This document shows, one piece after another, positions 7,219 through 15,269 of a DNA stretch of 64,000 bases (positions are counted from its first letter, which is position 1; the number at the start of each line of letters is the position of its first letter). The position numbers and the translations under genes are program-made. The notes beneath the pieces are model-generated. The model had not been told where the DNA came from. It searched no databases and saw only the letters and a list, made by a program, of their open reading frames with translations. Origin of the DNA: Hymenobacter rigui (GTDB lineage Bacteria; Bacteroidota; Bacteroidia; Cytophagales; Hymenobacteraceae); contig NZ_RWIT01000004.1 of assembly GCF_003944715.1 (NCBI RefSeq), positions 124,001-188,000 on the forward strand. Direction: 5' to 3'.

Positions 7219-9450
7219 ATGCGCGTATTCCGGTTGGCCTTCAAGCCAGGAATATGCCGCCGGGTAATCTTTACCGGCGGTGCCTGCGTAAGCGGTGCCG
7301 TGCCCTCTGCTGCTGCCTCCGCTCTTACCGTTACCTCTGCTCCACGGCACCACTGGGGCCGTTGGCTGGTCATAGGCATTCTGCTACTCGCAGTACTTGG
7401 CTGGGCCGGTCTTACGTTCTGGCTCGACCCCTGGCTGCAACGCACGGCCGAGCAGCAGGTTCGCACCGTCAGTCATGGTCGCTACCAGCTGCGAATCGGC
7501 CGGCTCCGCACGCACTTGTGGCCCTTAGGAGCCGAGGCCCGGAACATCCATCTGCGCACCGTGGCGTCCACACCCGACTCGCTGAAGCTGCCCCGCGTGG
7601 AGCTGGCGGTGCGCCGGCTCCGCATTGCCGGGGTAAGCTGGGGAGCTTTGCTACGCCGCTCCGAGGTGCCCGTGGATAGTATTGCGCTTGACTCAGCAAC
7701 AGTACAATTGAGCCGCCTGCCGGCCGGCGTGGGAGCTGAGCCGCTGTATCGGCGGCTGCCGGTTGCGGGGCTGCGTATTGGCCGGGTTGGCATCCGGCAC
7801 CTGCGGGTCCGCTACGGGCCGGCCTCCCGGCCCGTTCTGCAGGTAGCGGATGCTTCCTTGGAAAGCCAGGATATCCGCCTGAGGGCGGCCGGGGCTGCTG
7901 ATTCGGGCCGTATTGGCTACGCGGGCAGCGTGGCGGCGGTAGTGCGTGGCGTGCTGGCGCAGGTGCCCGGGCACACCATCGGGCTGCGGCAGCTACGGGC
8001 TTCCTCCACGGCGCGCCGGCTGTTGCTGGATTCGTTGCTTATTCATCCGCATCAGCCCATCACGGCCCGGCGCAGCCCCGTTATCCGGGTAAGCCTGACG
8101 GTGCCCCGACTGGCCCTGACGGGGGTGGATGGGGCTCAACTGACCCGCCGCCGGTTTCAGGCCGATTCGCTGCAGGTAACCTCCCCCCGGCTGGCTTTTA
8201 CACTGCCCGCCCAAAAACCACCCAGCCTGCACGAAGTGCTGAAACTCTACCTGCAGGTGTGCCGGTTGCAGACGATTGCCGTCAGCGACGGGAGTGTGCG
8301 CGTAGCCGGTACCGAGCTGGCCCCGGCCGTAGCCGACGTACAGCTTCGGGGCACAACCATCCAGATACTGCCGCACCCAAGCCGGCCAGTGGGCATGTAC
8401 TACGCCCGCCGGTGGCAGCTGCAAACCGGCCGGGCTACGGCTACGCTCAACGCGCCGTATTATCACCTGTCGTGGCAGGTGCTACGGGCCGATACCCGCG
8501 CCGGTCAGCTGCAACTTACCGACGTGTTGGTGCTGCCCACTATGTCGGTGGTGGAGCTGGCCCGTCGCAAAGGGCACCAGGCCGCTCACGTATCGGTCCG
8601 GCTGCCGGAGATGGAATTGATGGGCTTCGATTACCCGGCTGCAATTAACCGGGCCGAGCTGCGGGCAACCACGCTGGCCATCCGAAACGCCCGCGTCAGC
8701 ACCCGCAGCGACGGACGCTTTCCAATTAACCCGGCTATTTCCAGGGTAACGCCCGAGGCTTTGGGCCGGGTGCCGTTCCGGTTTGCCGTGCGGCAGCTGC
8801 AGGTCAGTCAGGCCACGCTTACCATGATTTACCGTGCGCCCCGGCAGGCCGGGCCCGGCACCATGCAGATTACCCGGTTCGGCGGTACGCTCCGCAACCT
8901 CAGCAACGACCCCGCCCGCATGAATGCCGCGCACCCCCTCACCGGCGAAGCTACCGGCTGGCTGCAGAACCAATGCCGGGCCCGGCTGGTACTCCGGGCA
9001 AACCTGCTGGACCCTAGTGGCTACCACACCATCAGGGGCACGTTCGGGGCTGCCCCGTTGGCTATTCTCAACTCCATGACGGTACCCACGCGCGGTTTGC
9101 GGTTCCGGAGCGGCCAGATTCAGCAGATTCGCTTCCGGATGACGCTGGATAAGACTGCCGCCCGGGGCACCATGTGGGGCCGGTACAGCGACCTGAAGCT
9201 GGAGCGCCTGAACCGCCAGAACCGGCCGGGTGTATTCCACCGCATTGAAACCACGCTGATCAATGGGCTGGCAATCCGGGACAACAACCCCCGGAAGCCA
9301 GGTAAAGCCCTCGAAACCGGTACTGTCCTCTCGGATCGGGAGCGGCGCTATTCCGTGTTTTCACTGTGGCGGCAGGGGCTGGTAAGCGGATTGCTCAACA
9401 GTGCCGGTGTGCCGCGTATCCTCTCCAAAAAACTCAGCGAAGCCGAATAG
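7219..9450 (+). CDS. Large AsmA-like envelope protein, 743 aa
   Basis: One N-terminal membrane helix (WLVIGILLLAVLGWAGLTFWL, about residues 48-68) is followed by a long Arg- and Leu-rich periplasmic region with repeated beta-strand patterns (for example LRTHLWPLGAEARNIHL and SLTVPRLALTG). This is the layout of AsmA/TamB/DUF748-type proteins, which build a hydrophobic groove for moving lipids between membranes. The exact family is uncertain. The start may instead be the GTG at 7300, which would remove 27 poorly hydrophobic residues before the helix. It shares a 46-bp divergent region with the DinB-like gene. Confidence 0.65.
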   Translation: MRVFRLAFKPGICRRVIFTGGACVSGAVPSAAASALTVTSAPRHHWGRWLVIGILLLAVLGWAGLTFWLDPWLQRTAEQQVRTVSHGRYQLRIGRLRTHLWPLGAEARNIHLRTVASTPDSLKLPRVELAVRRLRIAGVSWGALLRRSEVPVDSIALDSATVQLSRLPAGVGAEPLYRRLPVAGLRIGRVGIRHLRVRYGPASRPVLQVADASLESQDIRLRAAGAADSGRIGYAGSVAAVVRGVLAQVPGHTIGLRQLRASSTARRLLLDSLLIHPHQPITARRSPVIRVSLTVPRLALTGVDGAQLTRRRFQADSLQVTSPRLAFTLPAQKPPSLHEVLKLYLQVCRLQTIAVSDGSVRVAGTELAPAVADVQLRGTTIQILPHPSRPVGMYYARRWQLQTGRATATLNAPYYHLSWQVLRADTRAGQLQLTDVLVLPTMSVVELARRKGHQAAHVSVRLPEMELMGFDYPAAINRAELRATTLAIRNARVSTRSDGRFPINPAISRVTPEALGRVPFRFAVRQLQVSQATLTMIYRAPRQAGPGTMQITRFGGTLRNLSNDPARMNAAHPLTGEATGWLQNQCRARLVLRANLLDPSGYHTIRGTFGAAPLAILNSMTVPTRGLRFRSGQIQQIRFRMTLDKTAARGTMWGRYSDLKLERLNRQNRPGVFHRIETTLINGLAIRDNNPRKPGKALETGTVLSDRERRYSVFSLWRQGLVSGLLNSAGVPRILSKKLSEAE

Positions 9451-9461
9451 CTAGGCGCCAA

Positions 9462-9504
9462 AAAGCGGTGCTAAGCCGATTCAGAATTGGCTTAGCACCG
9501 CTTT
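9462..9504. terminator. Bidirectional terminator
   Basis: 16-bp stem (9462-9477 with 9489-9504), extended outside by AGGCGC/GCGCCT, between the convergent genes ending at 9450 and 9529. Confidence 0.85.
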
Positions 9505-9528
9505 GTAGCGCCTGGCTATGTGGTTCAA

Positions 9529-10539
9529 CTAGAATTTTACCCGGGCAATGGTGAATACCGAAACCGGTGGGTTCTGGTTGGCCTGCAGCGCATTCAGGTT
9601 GGAGTAAAGCACGTAGCTGTCGGCGCCCTCGCGGCGGGCCAGGGTGGTGGGGTATTGCGGCGGCGTGCTGAAAATGCCCGATACCGTTGCGGAAGTCCAG
9701 CCATCGGCCGAAACCAAGCGGTTCACTTTGGCCTGGGCATTGGTGACTACCTGCAAAGTGATGTTATCTTGAAGCAGCAGGCCATCGGCCCCGGTGAGGG
9801 CCTGGGGCAGCGTTACTTTGGTGAAAGCAGTGGGATTGGTGAGGGGAATTTTGAACAGCGCGCCTTCATCGGATTTGGCTACCAGCAGATAGCCGCCAGG
9901 ATGATAGACAATGCCGTTCAGCCCGAACATGCCAGCCGGAGCCGCCAGTTGGGTATTTTCCAGGAATATGGTGGCTGTACCCTGGGCGTCAACTTTGTAG
10001 ATAATGGGCGAGAAGCTGTCGGTGATATAGGCATTGCCTTGGTCATCCACCGCAATATCATTGGCAAAATGGTTCTGGGTCGGCCGCAGTCCGCCGAGGT
10101 TAACGTAGGTCGTACGCTGGCCGGAGGTGAGGTTGAAAATGGCCAGCCCGGCCAGTTTGCGCTGGGTAGCCGCGGTGGTGCGGGTGGTGTTGTAGCCGGG
10201 GTCGGACACGGCCACCAGCAGCCGGTTACGGCCCTCGTCCACACGCATGCCGATGGTAGAAATCAGCGCCGGGTCATCGGCAAATTGCGTGTAGGTGCCA
10301 TCATCGGTTACCTGGCCCACGGCCCCCCGGGTTTGAGAGCTGACCAGAAAGCGGCTGCGGGAGGCATCGTACTGCACTCCTTCCGGATACAATCCCGCCT
10401 GGGTAAAGGCCACGGCGTCTGGCAGGGCGGGAGTGGAAGTGACGGTGTCGTCATCGTCGGAGCAGGCCGTAACGAGCAAGGCTGCGGAAACGGCAGCTAC
10501 AAAAAAGCCGGTCCGGGCCGGCAGCGTGGGGAAATGCAT
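9529..10539 (-). CDS. Beta-propeller lipoprotein, SMP-30/gluconolactonase-like
   Basis: Lipoprotein signal with lipobox VTAC and Cys at about residue 26, followed by an Asp run. The rest is a series of strand-turn-strand units typical of a six-bladed propeller: YPEGVQYDASRSRFLVSS, ANDIAVDDQGNAYITDSFSP and GLNGIVYHPGGYLLVAKS. The Asn/Asp positions (NGI, NDIAVDD, GADGLLL) are those that bind a metal in SMP-30-like enzymes. A lactonase or a sugar- or lipid-sensing role is possible; the substrate is unknown. It ends in a strong terminator. Confidence 0.8.
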   Translation of the reverse strand: MHFPTLPARTGFFVAAVSAALLVTACSDDDDTVTSTPALPDAVAFTQAGLYPEGVQYDASRSRFLVSSQTRGAVGQVTDDGTYTQFADDPALISTIGMRVDEGRNRLLVAVSDPGYNTTRTTAATQRKLAGLAIFNLTSGQRTTYVNLGGLRPTQNHFANDIAVDDQGNAYITDSFSPIIYKVDAQGTATIFLENTQLAAPAGMFGLNGIVYHPGGYLLVAKSDEGALFKIPLTNPTAFTKVTLPQALTGADGLLLQDNITLQVVTNAQAKVNRLVSADGWTSATVSGIFSTPPQYPTTLARREGADSYVLYSNLNALQANQNPPVSVFTIARVKF

Positions 10540-10626
10540 AAACAGGGGGCGTTATGGAATACGTATCCGGATACGTGCGCTTCGCCTGCCGGGGTTAGTG
10601 CATAATTCAGCCGCTGCGGTCCCGCC

Positions 10627-11037
10627 CTACACCCCGGGCGACACATGCTGCCGCAGCAGCCAGTTGTAGGCGTTGGCTACATCATCAAAGGAGGCGACGG
10701 TAGGATTGGATAAGTACTGCACAATGGCTTCCGTGGCCTGCCGCTCCGGAAATACCGGCGCGTATACCCACGCCAGGTACCGCAGGCCCGCCGTGTGCAT
10801 CTCCCGCAGCCAGTTAAGGCTCCACTCGGTGAGGTAAACGGAGGTGTATGTAATGTTGGAGTTGTCGTTCAGGATTTTGGCGGCGGGCCGCAGCCGCATG
10901 GCCTCCAGCATCAGCAGGCACCCCTGCCTCGACGAGGCAGAGTCATGCACGCCCTGCCAGTTCACATACTGCCATTGCAAATCATGGTCGTAGCTGATGC
11001 TAATGCCTGGTTGTTCTAGGATAAGTTCAAGTTGCAT
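10627..11037 (-). CDS. STAS/SEC14-like small protein
   Basis: A 136-aa soluble protein resembling a group of short Cytophagales proteins that are annotated STAS/SEC14-like: YVNWQGVHDSASSRQG, then AKILNDNSNITYTSVYLTEW and GLRYLAWVYAPVF. These have a single alpha/beta domain and no known function; multiple copies per genome are usual. No signal peptide. The gap to the next gene (11038-11263) holds no convincing element. Confidence 0.6.
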   Translation of the reverse strand: MQLELILEQPGISISYDHDLQWQYVNWQGVHDSASSRQGCLLMLEAMRLRPAAKILNDNSNITYTSVYLTEWSLNWLREMHTAGLRYLAWVYAPVFPERQATEAIVQYLSNPTVASFDDVANAYNWLLRQHVSPGV

Positions 11038-11263
11038 GAATAAACTACTATAGGCAGTGTGGGTGGTAAAAGCAGAGCAGCAGAGCGAAACAAGGGTAAT
11101 TAAGCATGAGCTTACGGATAAATAGCTGCTTCGATGTCTGATAATTCTGCTAAACGCTGCTGATTATACGTAGCAACACGTATTTGGCTGATTGAAGTAC
11201 TTACGGGGCAAGCTTTTTATTGGATTACTTCTCCAGTACCTTGAAATGCCAAACCCACTTTCT

Positions 11264-12904
11264 ATGAACCGCCGACTCTTTCTGCGCAACGGCTCCCTCG
11301 CCGGCCTCGCCCTTTCCACCGTTTCCCTCGCCGCCTGCTCCACTACCCCCGATAAGTCCGACCAGCCCGCCACTACGGCCGCCGATGAAGCCGCCGGCCC
11401 CGATACCAGCTTCGAACTGCACGAAGCCACCGTGGCCGATTTGCAGGAAAAAATGAAAAGCGGCCAGCTCACGGCCCGCCGCATCACGGAGCTCTACCTG
11501 CAGCGCATCGAGCAGATTGACAAAGCCGGCCCGAAACTCCACGCCGTGCTGGAAACCAACCCCGACGCCCTCAAACTGGCCGATCAGCTGGATGAGGAGC
11601 GCAAAAACGGCAAGCTGCGCGGCCCTTTGCACGGCATTCCAGTGCTGATTAAGGACAACATCGATACCGCCGACCAGCAGCAGACTACCGCTGGCTCCCT
11701 GGCTTTAGCCGGCCACAAGGCCTCGCAGGATGCCTTTATTGTGCAGAAGCTGCGGGCGGCCGGGGCCATTATACTGGGCAAAACCAACCTGAGCGAGTGG
11801 GCCAACTTCCGCTCCACGCGCAGCACCAGCGGCTGGAGCAGCCGCGGCGGTCAAACCAAAAACCCCTACATCCTCGACCGCACGCCCAGCGGCTCCAGCT
11901 CCGGCTCGGGTGCGGCGGCGGCGGCCAACCTCTGCGCCCTGGCCATCGGCACCGAAACCGACGGCTCCATCGTGTCGCCGGCCTCGTGCTGCGGGCTGGT
12001 GGGCCTGAAGCCCACCGTGGGCCTGTGGAGCCGGGCGGGAATCATTCCTATTTCGGCCACTCAGGACACGGCCGGCCCCATGACCCGCACCGTCCGCGAC
12101 GCGGCCGTGCTGCTGAGCGCGCTGGCCGGCGCGGATGCCCGGGACGCCGTAACCAAGGAAAGCACCGGCAAAATTCAGCCCGACTACACGAAGTTTCTGG
12201 TGGCCGATGGCCTCAAAGGCAAGCGCCTGGGCGTGGAAAAAGCCCACCTTACGGGCTCTTCCGATGCCGTGCCGCTTCTGAAAGCCGCCCTGGAAGTGCT
12301 CAAAGCCCAGGGAGCTATCATCGTGGAGGTGGAGGTGGAAAAGCTCACCGATCCGCTGGGCCAGGCCGAGTACGATGTGCTGCTCTATGAGTTCAAGGAC
12401 GGCGTGAATAAGTACTTGGCCACGGCCGGGGCCGGCGTAAAAACCCTCACCGATGTCATCCGCTTCAACACCGAAAACAAGCCCAAGGCCATGCCATTCT
12501 TCCAGCAGGAAATCCTGGAAGATTCCAACAAGCTGGAAGGCCTCAGCAGCCCTAAATACCAGGCCGCCCTGCGTAAGTCGCACGACGGGGCTAAAGCCGC
12601 CCTGGATGGTGTACTGCGCCAGGAAAAGCTGGATGGCATAGTGGCTGTAACCAACGCCCCCGCCCGCTGCATCGACCTGATTAACGGCGACTCGGGCGGC
12701 GGACCGGGCTTTTCCTCCCCGGCGGCTATGGCGGGCTACCCGCACATTACGGTGCCTATGGGGCAGGTGCATGGCCTGCCAGTAGGCCTCTCCTTCGTGA
12801 GCGGAGCCTACCAGGAAGGGCCCTTGCTGACGCTGGCCTACGCCTATGAGCAGGCGTCAAAGAAGCGTATGGCTCCGGAGTTCAAAGCCCCCTTTGTAGG
12901 CTAG
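11264..12904 (+). CDS. Amidase signature family hydrolase, Tat lipoprotein
   Basis: A 546-aa amidase of the AS family (Lys-cisSer-Ser triad): Lys130 in VLIKDN, cis-Ser about 212-213 in the SGSSSGSGAA loop, nucleophile Ser235 in TDGSIVSPAS. These enzymes hydrolyse amides (GatA, peptide and aryl amidases share the fold); this one has no GatB/GatC neighbours and is exported, so GatA is excluded. The N-terminus MNRRLFLRNG has a twin-arginine motif and SLAAC is a lipobox (Cys25), so the protein is probably folded before export and lipid-anchored. Start at ATG 11264; an in-frame ATG at 11246 is possible. Confidence 0.92.
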   Translation: MNRRLFLRNGSLAGLALSTVSLAACSTTPDKSDQPATTAADEAAGPDTSFELHEATVADLQEKMKSGQLTARRITELYLQRIEQIDKAGPKLHAVLETNPDALKLADQLDEERKNGKLRGPLHGIPVLIKDNIDTADQQQTTAGSLALAGHKASQDAFIVQKLRAAGAIILGKTNLSEWANFRSTRSTSGWSSRGGQTKNPYILDRTPSGSSSGSGAAAAANLCALAIGTETDGSIVSPASCCGLVGLKPTVGLWSRAGIIPISATQDTAGPMTRTVRDAAVLLSALAGADARDAVTKESTGKIQPDYTKFLVADGLKGKRLGVEKAHLTGSSDAVPLLKAALEVLKAQGAIIVEVEVEKLTDPLGQAEYDVLLYEFKDGVNKYLATAGAGVKTLTDVIRFNTENKPKAMPFFQQEILEDSNKLEGLSSPKYQAALRKSHDGAKAALDGVLRQEKLDGIVAVTNAPARCIDLINGDSGGGPGFSSPAAMAGYPHITVPMGQVHGLPVGLSFVSGAYQEGPLLTLAYAYEQASKKRMAPEFKAPFVG

Positions 12905-12928
12905 TATCACCGGCTTTTGTAACACCTC

Positions 12929-13015
12929 ATAACCCACGAAAACGCCTGAAACGCGGTGTCCTAACGAGAGTCAATTTCTCCGGGACGCCGCGTTTCAGGT
13001 ATTTTCATGGGTTAT
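12929..13015. terminator. Long imperfect hairpin between convergent genes
   Basis: ATAACCCA... at 12929 pairs with ...TGGGTTAT ending at 13015; the inner parts CGCCTGAAACGCGG and CCGCGTTTCAGG also match. It follows the amidase gene and precedes the stop of the lipoprotein gene at 13074. Probably a transcription end or mRNA-stabilising structure. Confidence 0.65.
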
Positions 13016-13073
13016 CAAGGCCAGGCCTCGCCTGGGTGCATAGTCGCTGTGGGGCGGACCGGTCTGTCGGTGG

Positions 13074-13616
13074 CTACGGCACAAACTGTTCCGTGAGGCT
13101 CACTACTTCGCCCTGCCGGGTTTCCACTACAAACGGCGCGTATTTCAGCGAGGCGGGCGGGGTGGCCAGTACCTGGGCCGGGGCCAGCGGACGTTGTGCC
13201 AGCCCGTTGCCCCCGTTCTGCCAGAACCGGAACGTGGCCCCGTTACGCAGCGGCAGGGTGCGCTCCTTCTTATTTTCGTTTACGATGTAGTAGTCGTTGG
13301 GCACCGAGTACACCGTGTCGCCGTTCTGCACCTCTGCAATGGCGTCGCCGCGGCGCTGGGCGGCGGCCACGGCATCGGGGCCCTTCAGGAACTGCACGTA
13401 GTCGAGCACGGCGTAGTAGCGGCCTTTCTGCTCGTAGAAGCGGCGCACGTAGGCGTGGCCCCGGCCTGTATTACCCACTTTCTCGGTGGTCGACTGCTCG
13501 CCCTCCAGCTCTGTCAGGTTCTGGTCGCGGGATTCGGCCACGGAGCCTTCCTGCTCCGTGGAGCGGCAGGCGGCGAAAGTAAGAAGCAGGGCAACGGGAA
13601 GCAGGCGGCGGTTCAT
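13074..13616 (-). CDS. Putative lipoprotein, 180 aa
   Basis: ATG at 13614-13616 gives MNRRLLPVALLLTFAAC, a lipoprotein signal with Cys about residue 17. After a Glu/Ser/Thr-rich linker comes a beta-rich domain (RYYAVLDYVQFLKG, NDYYIVNENKKERTLPL). The end of that domain resembles proteins that report an output variable in Bacteroidota lipoproteins, but no family is named. Last GC-rich gene before the AT-rich insertion. Confidence 0.7.
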   Translation of the reverse strand: MNRRLLPVALLLTFAACRSTEQEGSVAESRDQNLTELEGEQSTTEKVGNTGRGHAYVRRFYEQKGRYYAVLDYVQFLKGPDAVAAAQRRGDAIAEVQNGDTVYSVPNDYYIVNENKKERTLPLRNGATFRFWQNGGNGLAQRPLAPAQVLATPPASLKYAPFVVETRQGEVVSLTEQFVP

Positions 13617-13773
13617 GCGGCAGGAGTAGGGGAGAGGTTCAGCCCGCAAGATACAGGGCGAACCGGCCGCTACCAGCTACGCGGCAAGTTGTGTATGCCC
13701 GGCCTGCTTCCGGTAGTCACGTTGCCGGAGCGGCAGATGGGCAGAGCGGGGGTGTTTGAGGTTGTGTGAAAAA

Positions 13774-13804
13774 TTTGCAATCAATAATATATGGTATATA
13801 TTTG
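13774..13804 (+). promoter_or_regulatory. Textbook Bacteroidota promoter of the AT-rich gene
   Basis: TTTG at 13774-13777, exactly 19 nt, then TATATTTG at 13797-13804. This matches the -33/-7 consensus (TTTG, TAnnTTTG) fully, 26 nt before the ATG at 13831. It lies within the AT-rich segment, so the gene carries its own promoter. Confidence 0.85.
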
Positions 13805-13830
13805 TTGTTAAATAATAAAAAAATAAGAAT

Positions 13831-15222
13831 ATGTTTGAGGAAATTTCTGTGAGTCAGGCGGAGCTAAATGTAATACTTTCTAAAAAAGAAAGTTATATTC
13901 TGGATTTTAAAAGCAAAAGAATAGATGCAGGGAAATTGCAAAATCATTTTGTTGCTTTTGCAAATTCTGATGGAGGAGACTTATATATTGGTATAGAGGA
14001 GTTAAAATCTCAGGGAAATTTATTTAGAGTGGATGGATTCTCTAATGCAGAGGAGGCTAATCAAATGTTATATCAGCTGCTTCAAGATACTGAACCTGCT
14101 GTTGAAGGAGTTGTGGCTGAATTCTTGATTACCTTAAATCAAGAATATATATTGCATATTGTTGTTCCTAAATCTGATAAGGTTCATTATAATTCTAAAG
14201 GAGAGTGTTTTGTTAGATTAAATGCACAATCTGTTAAAATAAAAGGCGAGAAGATAGTTAAGTTAGCATATGCAAAAGGTTTTTATCGGTACGAGGATAC
14301 AGGGGTAGAGGGAGTAGATATTGAAGATATTACAAGCTCTAAATTTTTACAAGATTATCTAAGTAACGTTAATAGTTTGCAAGATCCTATTAAATTTTTA
14401 AAAAGAAATAGACTTTTAAAAGATGAAAAAAAATCCAAAATAACTGTTGCAGCTGCACTGCTTTTCGATGAGCAGCCTCAGGAAATACTTTCAACTAAAT
14501 GTGGTATTAAAATTATAAGAATGCAAACTACTTCCAAGGATTATAAAAGGCAACAGCTGTCTGGTATAGATGTTGTAAATGGTCCTATTGAAATAATGGC
14601 AAAAGATTCTGAAGAGAGAATTTTTGAAATTATTAAAAATAGTACATTCATGATTAACGGAGGTGAGGTTGAGGTTGCATATCCTGTCGAAACAGTGCAT
14701 GAAATACTAGTAAATGCTATACTTCACAGAGACTATAGTATAGCTGATGATATTCATGTGACTATATATGATGATAGAATTGAAATTAAGTCACCTGGTA
14801 GATTGCCAGGTAATGTTACTATTGATAATATATTGGATGCTCACTTTTCTAGGAATCCTAATATTGTTCGTATAATTAATAAACTTCCAAATCCTATAAA
14901 TCATGATTTAGGTGAAGGATTAAATACTGCTTTTAAAGCAATGCAAAGTATTGGCTTAGTAAGACCAATAATAGAGGAAATTGATAACAATGTTTTGGTT
15001 ACTATTTCGCATGAAAAGTTAAAATCTTATGAAGATCAAATAATGGCATATCTTGAGAATAATGAATGGGTTTCTAATAAAGTCGCAAGAAATATTACAG
15101 GAGAGGGTTCTGAGAATAAAATAAAAAGAATCCTTCAGAACCTTAGAAAGGCAAATAGAATTGAAGTTGAGGATCCAAATGTAGCTCGTGCGAAATTGCG
15201 TTATATCAAGAAAAGAGATTAA
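13831..15222 (+). CDS. AlbA_2 / divergent-ATPase protein (COG2865 type)
   Basis: A 463-aa protein in three parts. An AlbA_2 (Schlafen-like) domain lies at residues about 15-130, with ESYILDFKSKR and the GGDLYIGIEE core. A GHKL-like ATPase domain lies at about 280-390 with HEILVNAILHRDYS, DDRIEIKSPGRLPG and NPNIVRII. A winged-helix end (about 400-460) has SENKIKRILQNLRKANRIE. Relatives are annotated as ATP-dependent DNA helicase-like or transcriptional regulators and are common in defence islands. The gene is about one-third GC with A/T-ending codons, against about 60 % around it, so it was almost surely acquired. It stands alone: no partner, integrase or repeats are visible. The next promoter begins 15 nt after its stop. 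Confidence 0.9.
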   Translation: MFEEISVSQAELNVILSKKESYILDFKSKRIDAGKLQNHFVAFANSDGGDLYIGIEELKSQGNLFRVDGFSNAEEANQMLYQLLQDTEPAVEGVVAEFLITLNQEYILHIVVPKSDKVHYNSKGECFVRLNAQSVKIKGEKIVKLAYAKGFYRYEDTGVEGVDIEDITSSKFLQDYLSNVNSLQDPIKFLKRNRLLKDEKKSKITVAAALLFDEQPQEILSTKCGIKIIRMQTTSKDYKRQQLSGIDVVNGPIEIMAKDSEERIFEIIKNSTFMINGGEVEVAYPVETVHEILVNAILHRDYSIADDIHVTIYDDRIEIKSPGRLPGNVTIDNILDAHFSRNPNIVRIINKLPNPINHDLGEGLNTAFKAMQSIGLVRPIIEEIDNNVLVTISHEKLKSYEDQIMAYLENNEWVSNKVARNITGEGSENKIKRILQNLRKANRIEVEDPNVARAKLRYIKKRD

Positions 15223-15237
15223 AATCTAGAAACGTCC

Positions 15238-15245
15238 TACCTTTG
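15238..15245 (+). promoter_or_regulatory. -7 box TACCTTTG of the ABC-F gene
   Basis: Perfect TAnnTTTG match, 24 nt before ATG 15270. Only AT-rich sequence of the inserted gene lies where the -33 element should be, and no TTTG is visible there. Confidence 0.75.
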
Positions 15246-15269
15246 CGGCTTCAAGCCCCGCAAAGTAGG

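Noticed and set aside
10627..11037. Anti-sigma factor antagonist
   Set aside because: The STAS-like resemblance is weak and the phosphorylated Ser motif is missing.
12929..13015. Insertion sequence ends
   Set aside because: The inverted repeat encloses no gene and is a single hairpin between convergent genes.
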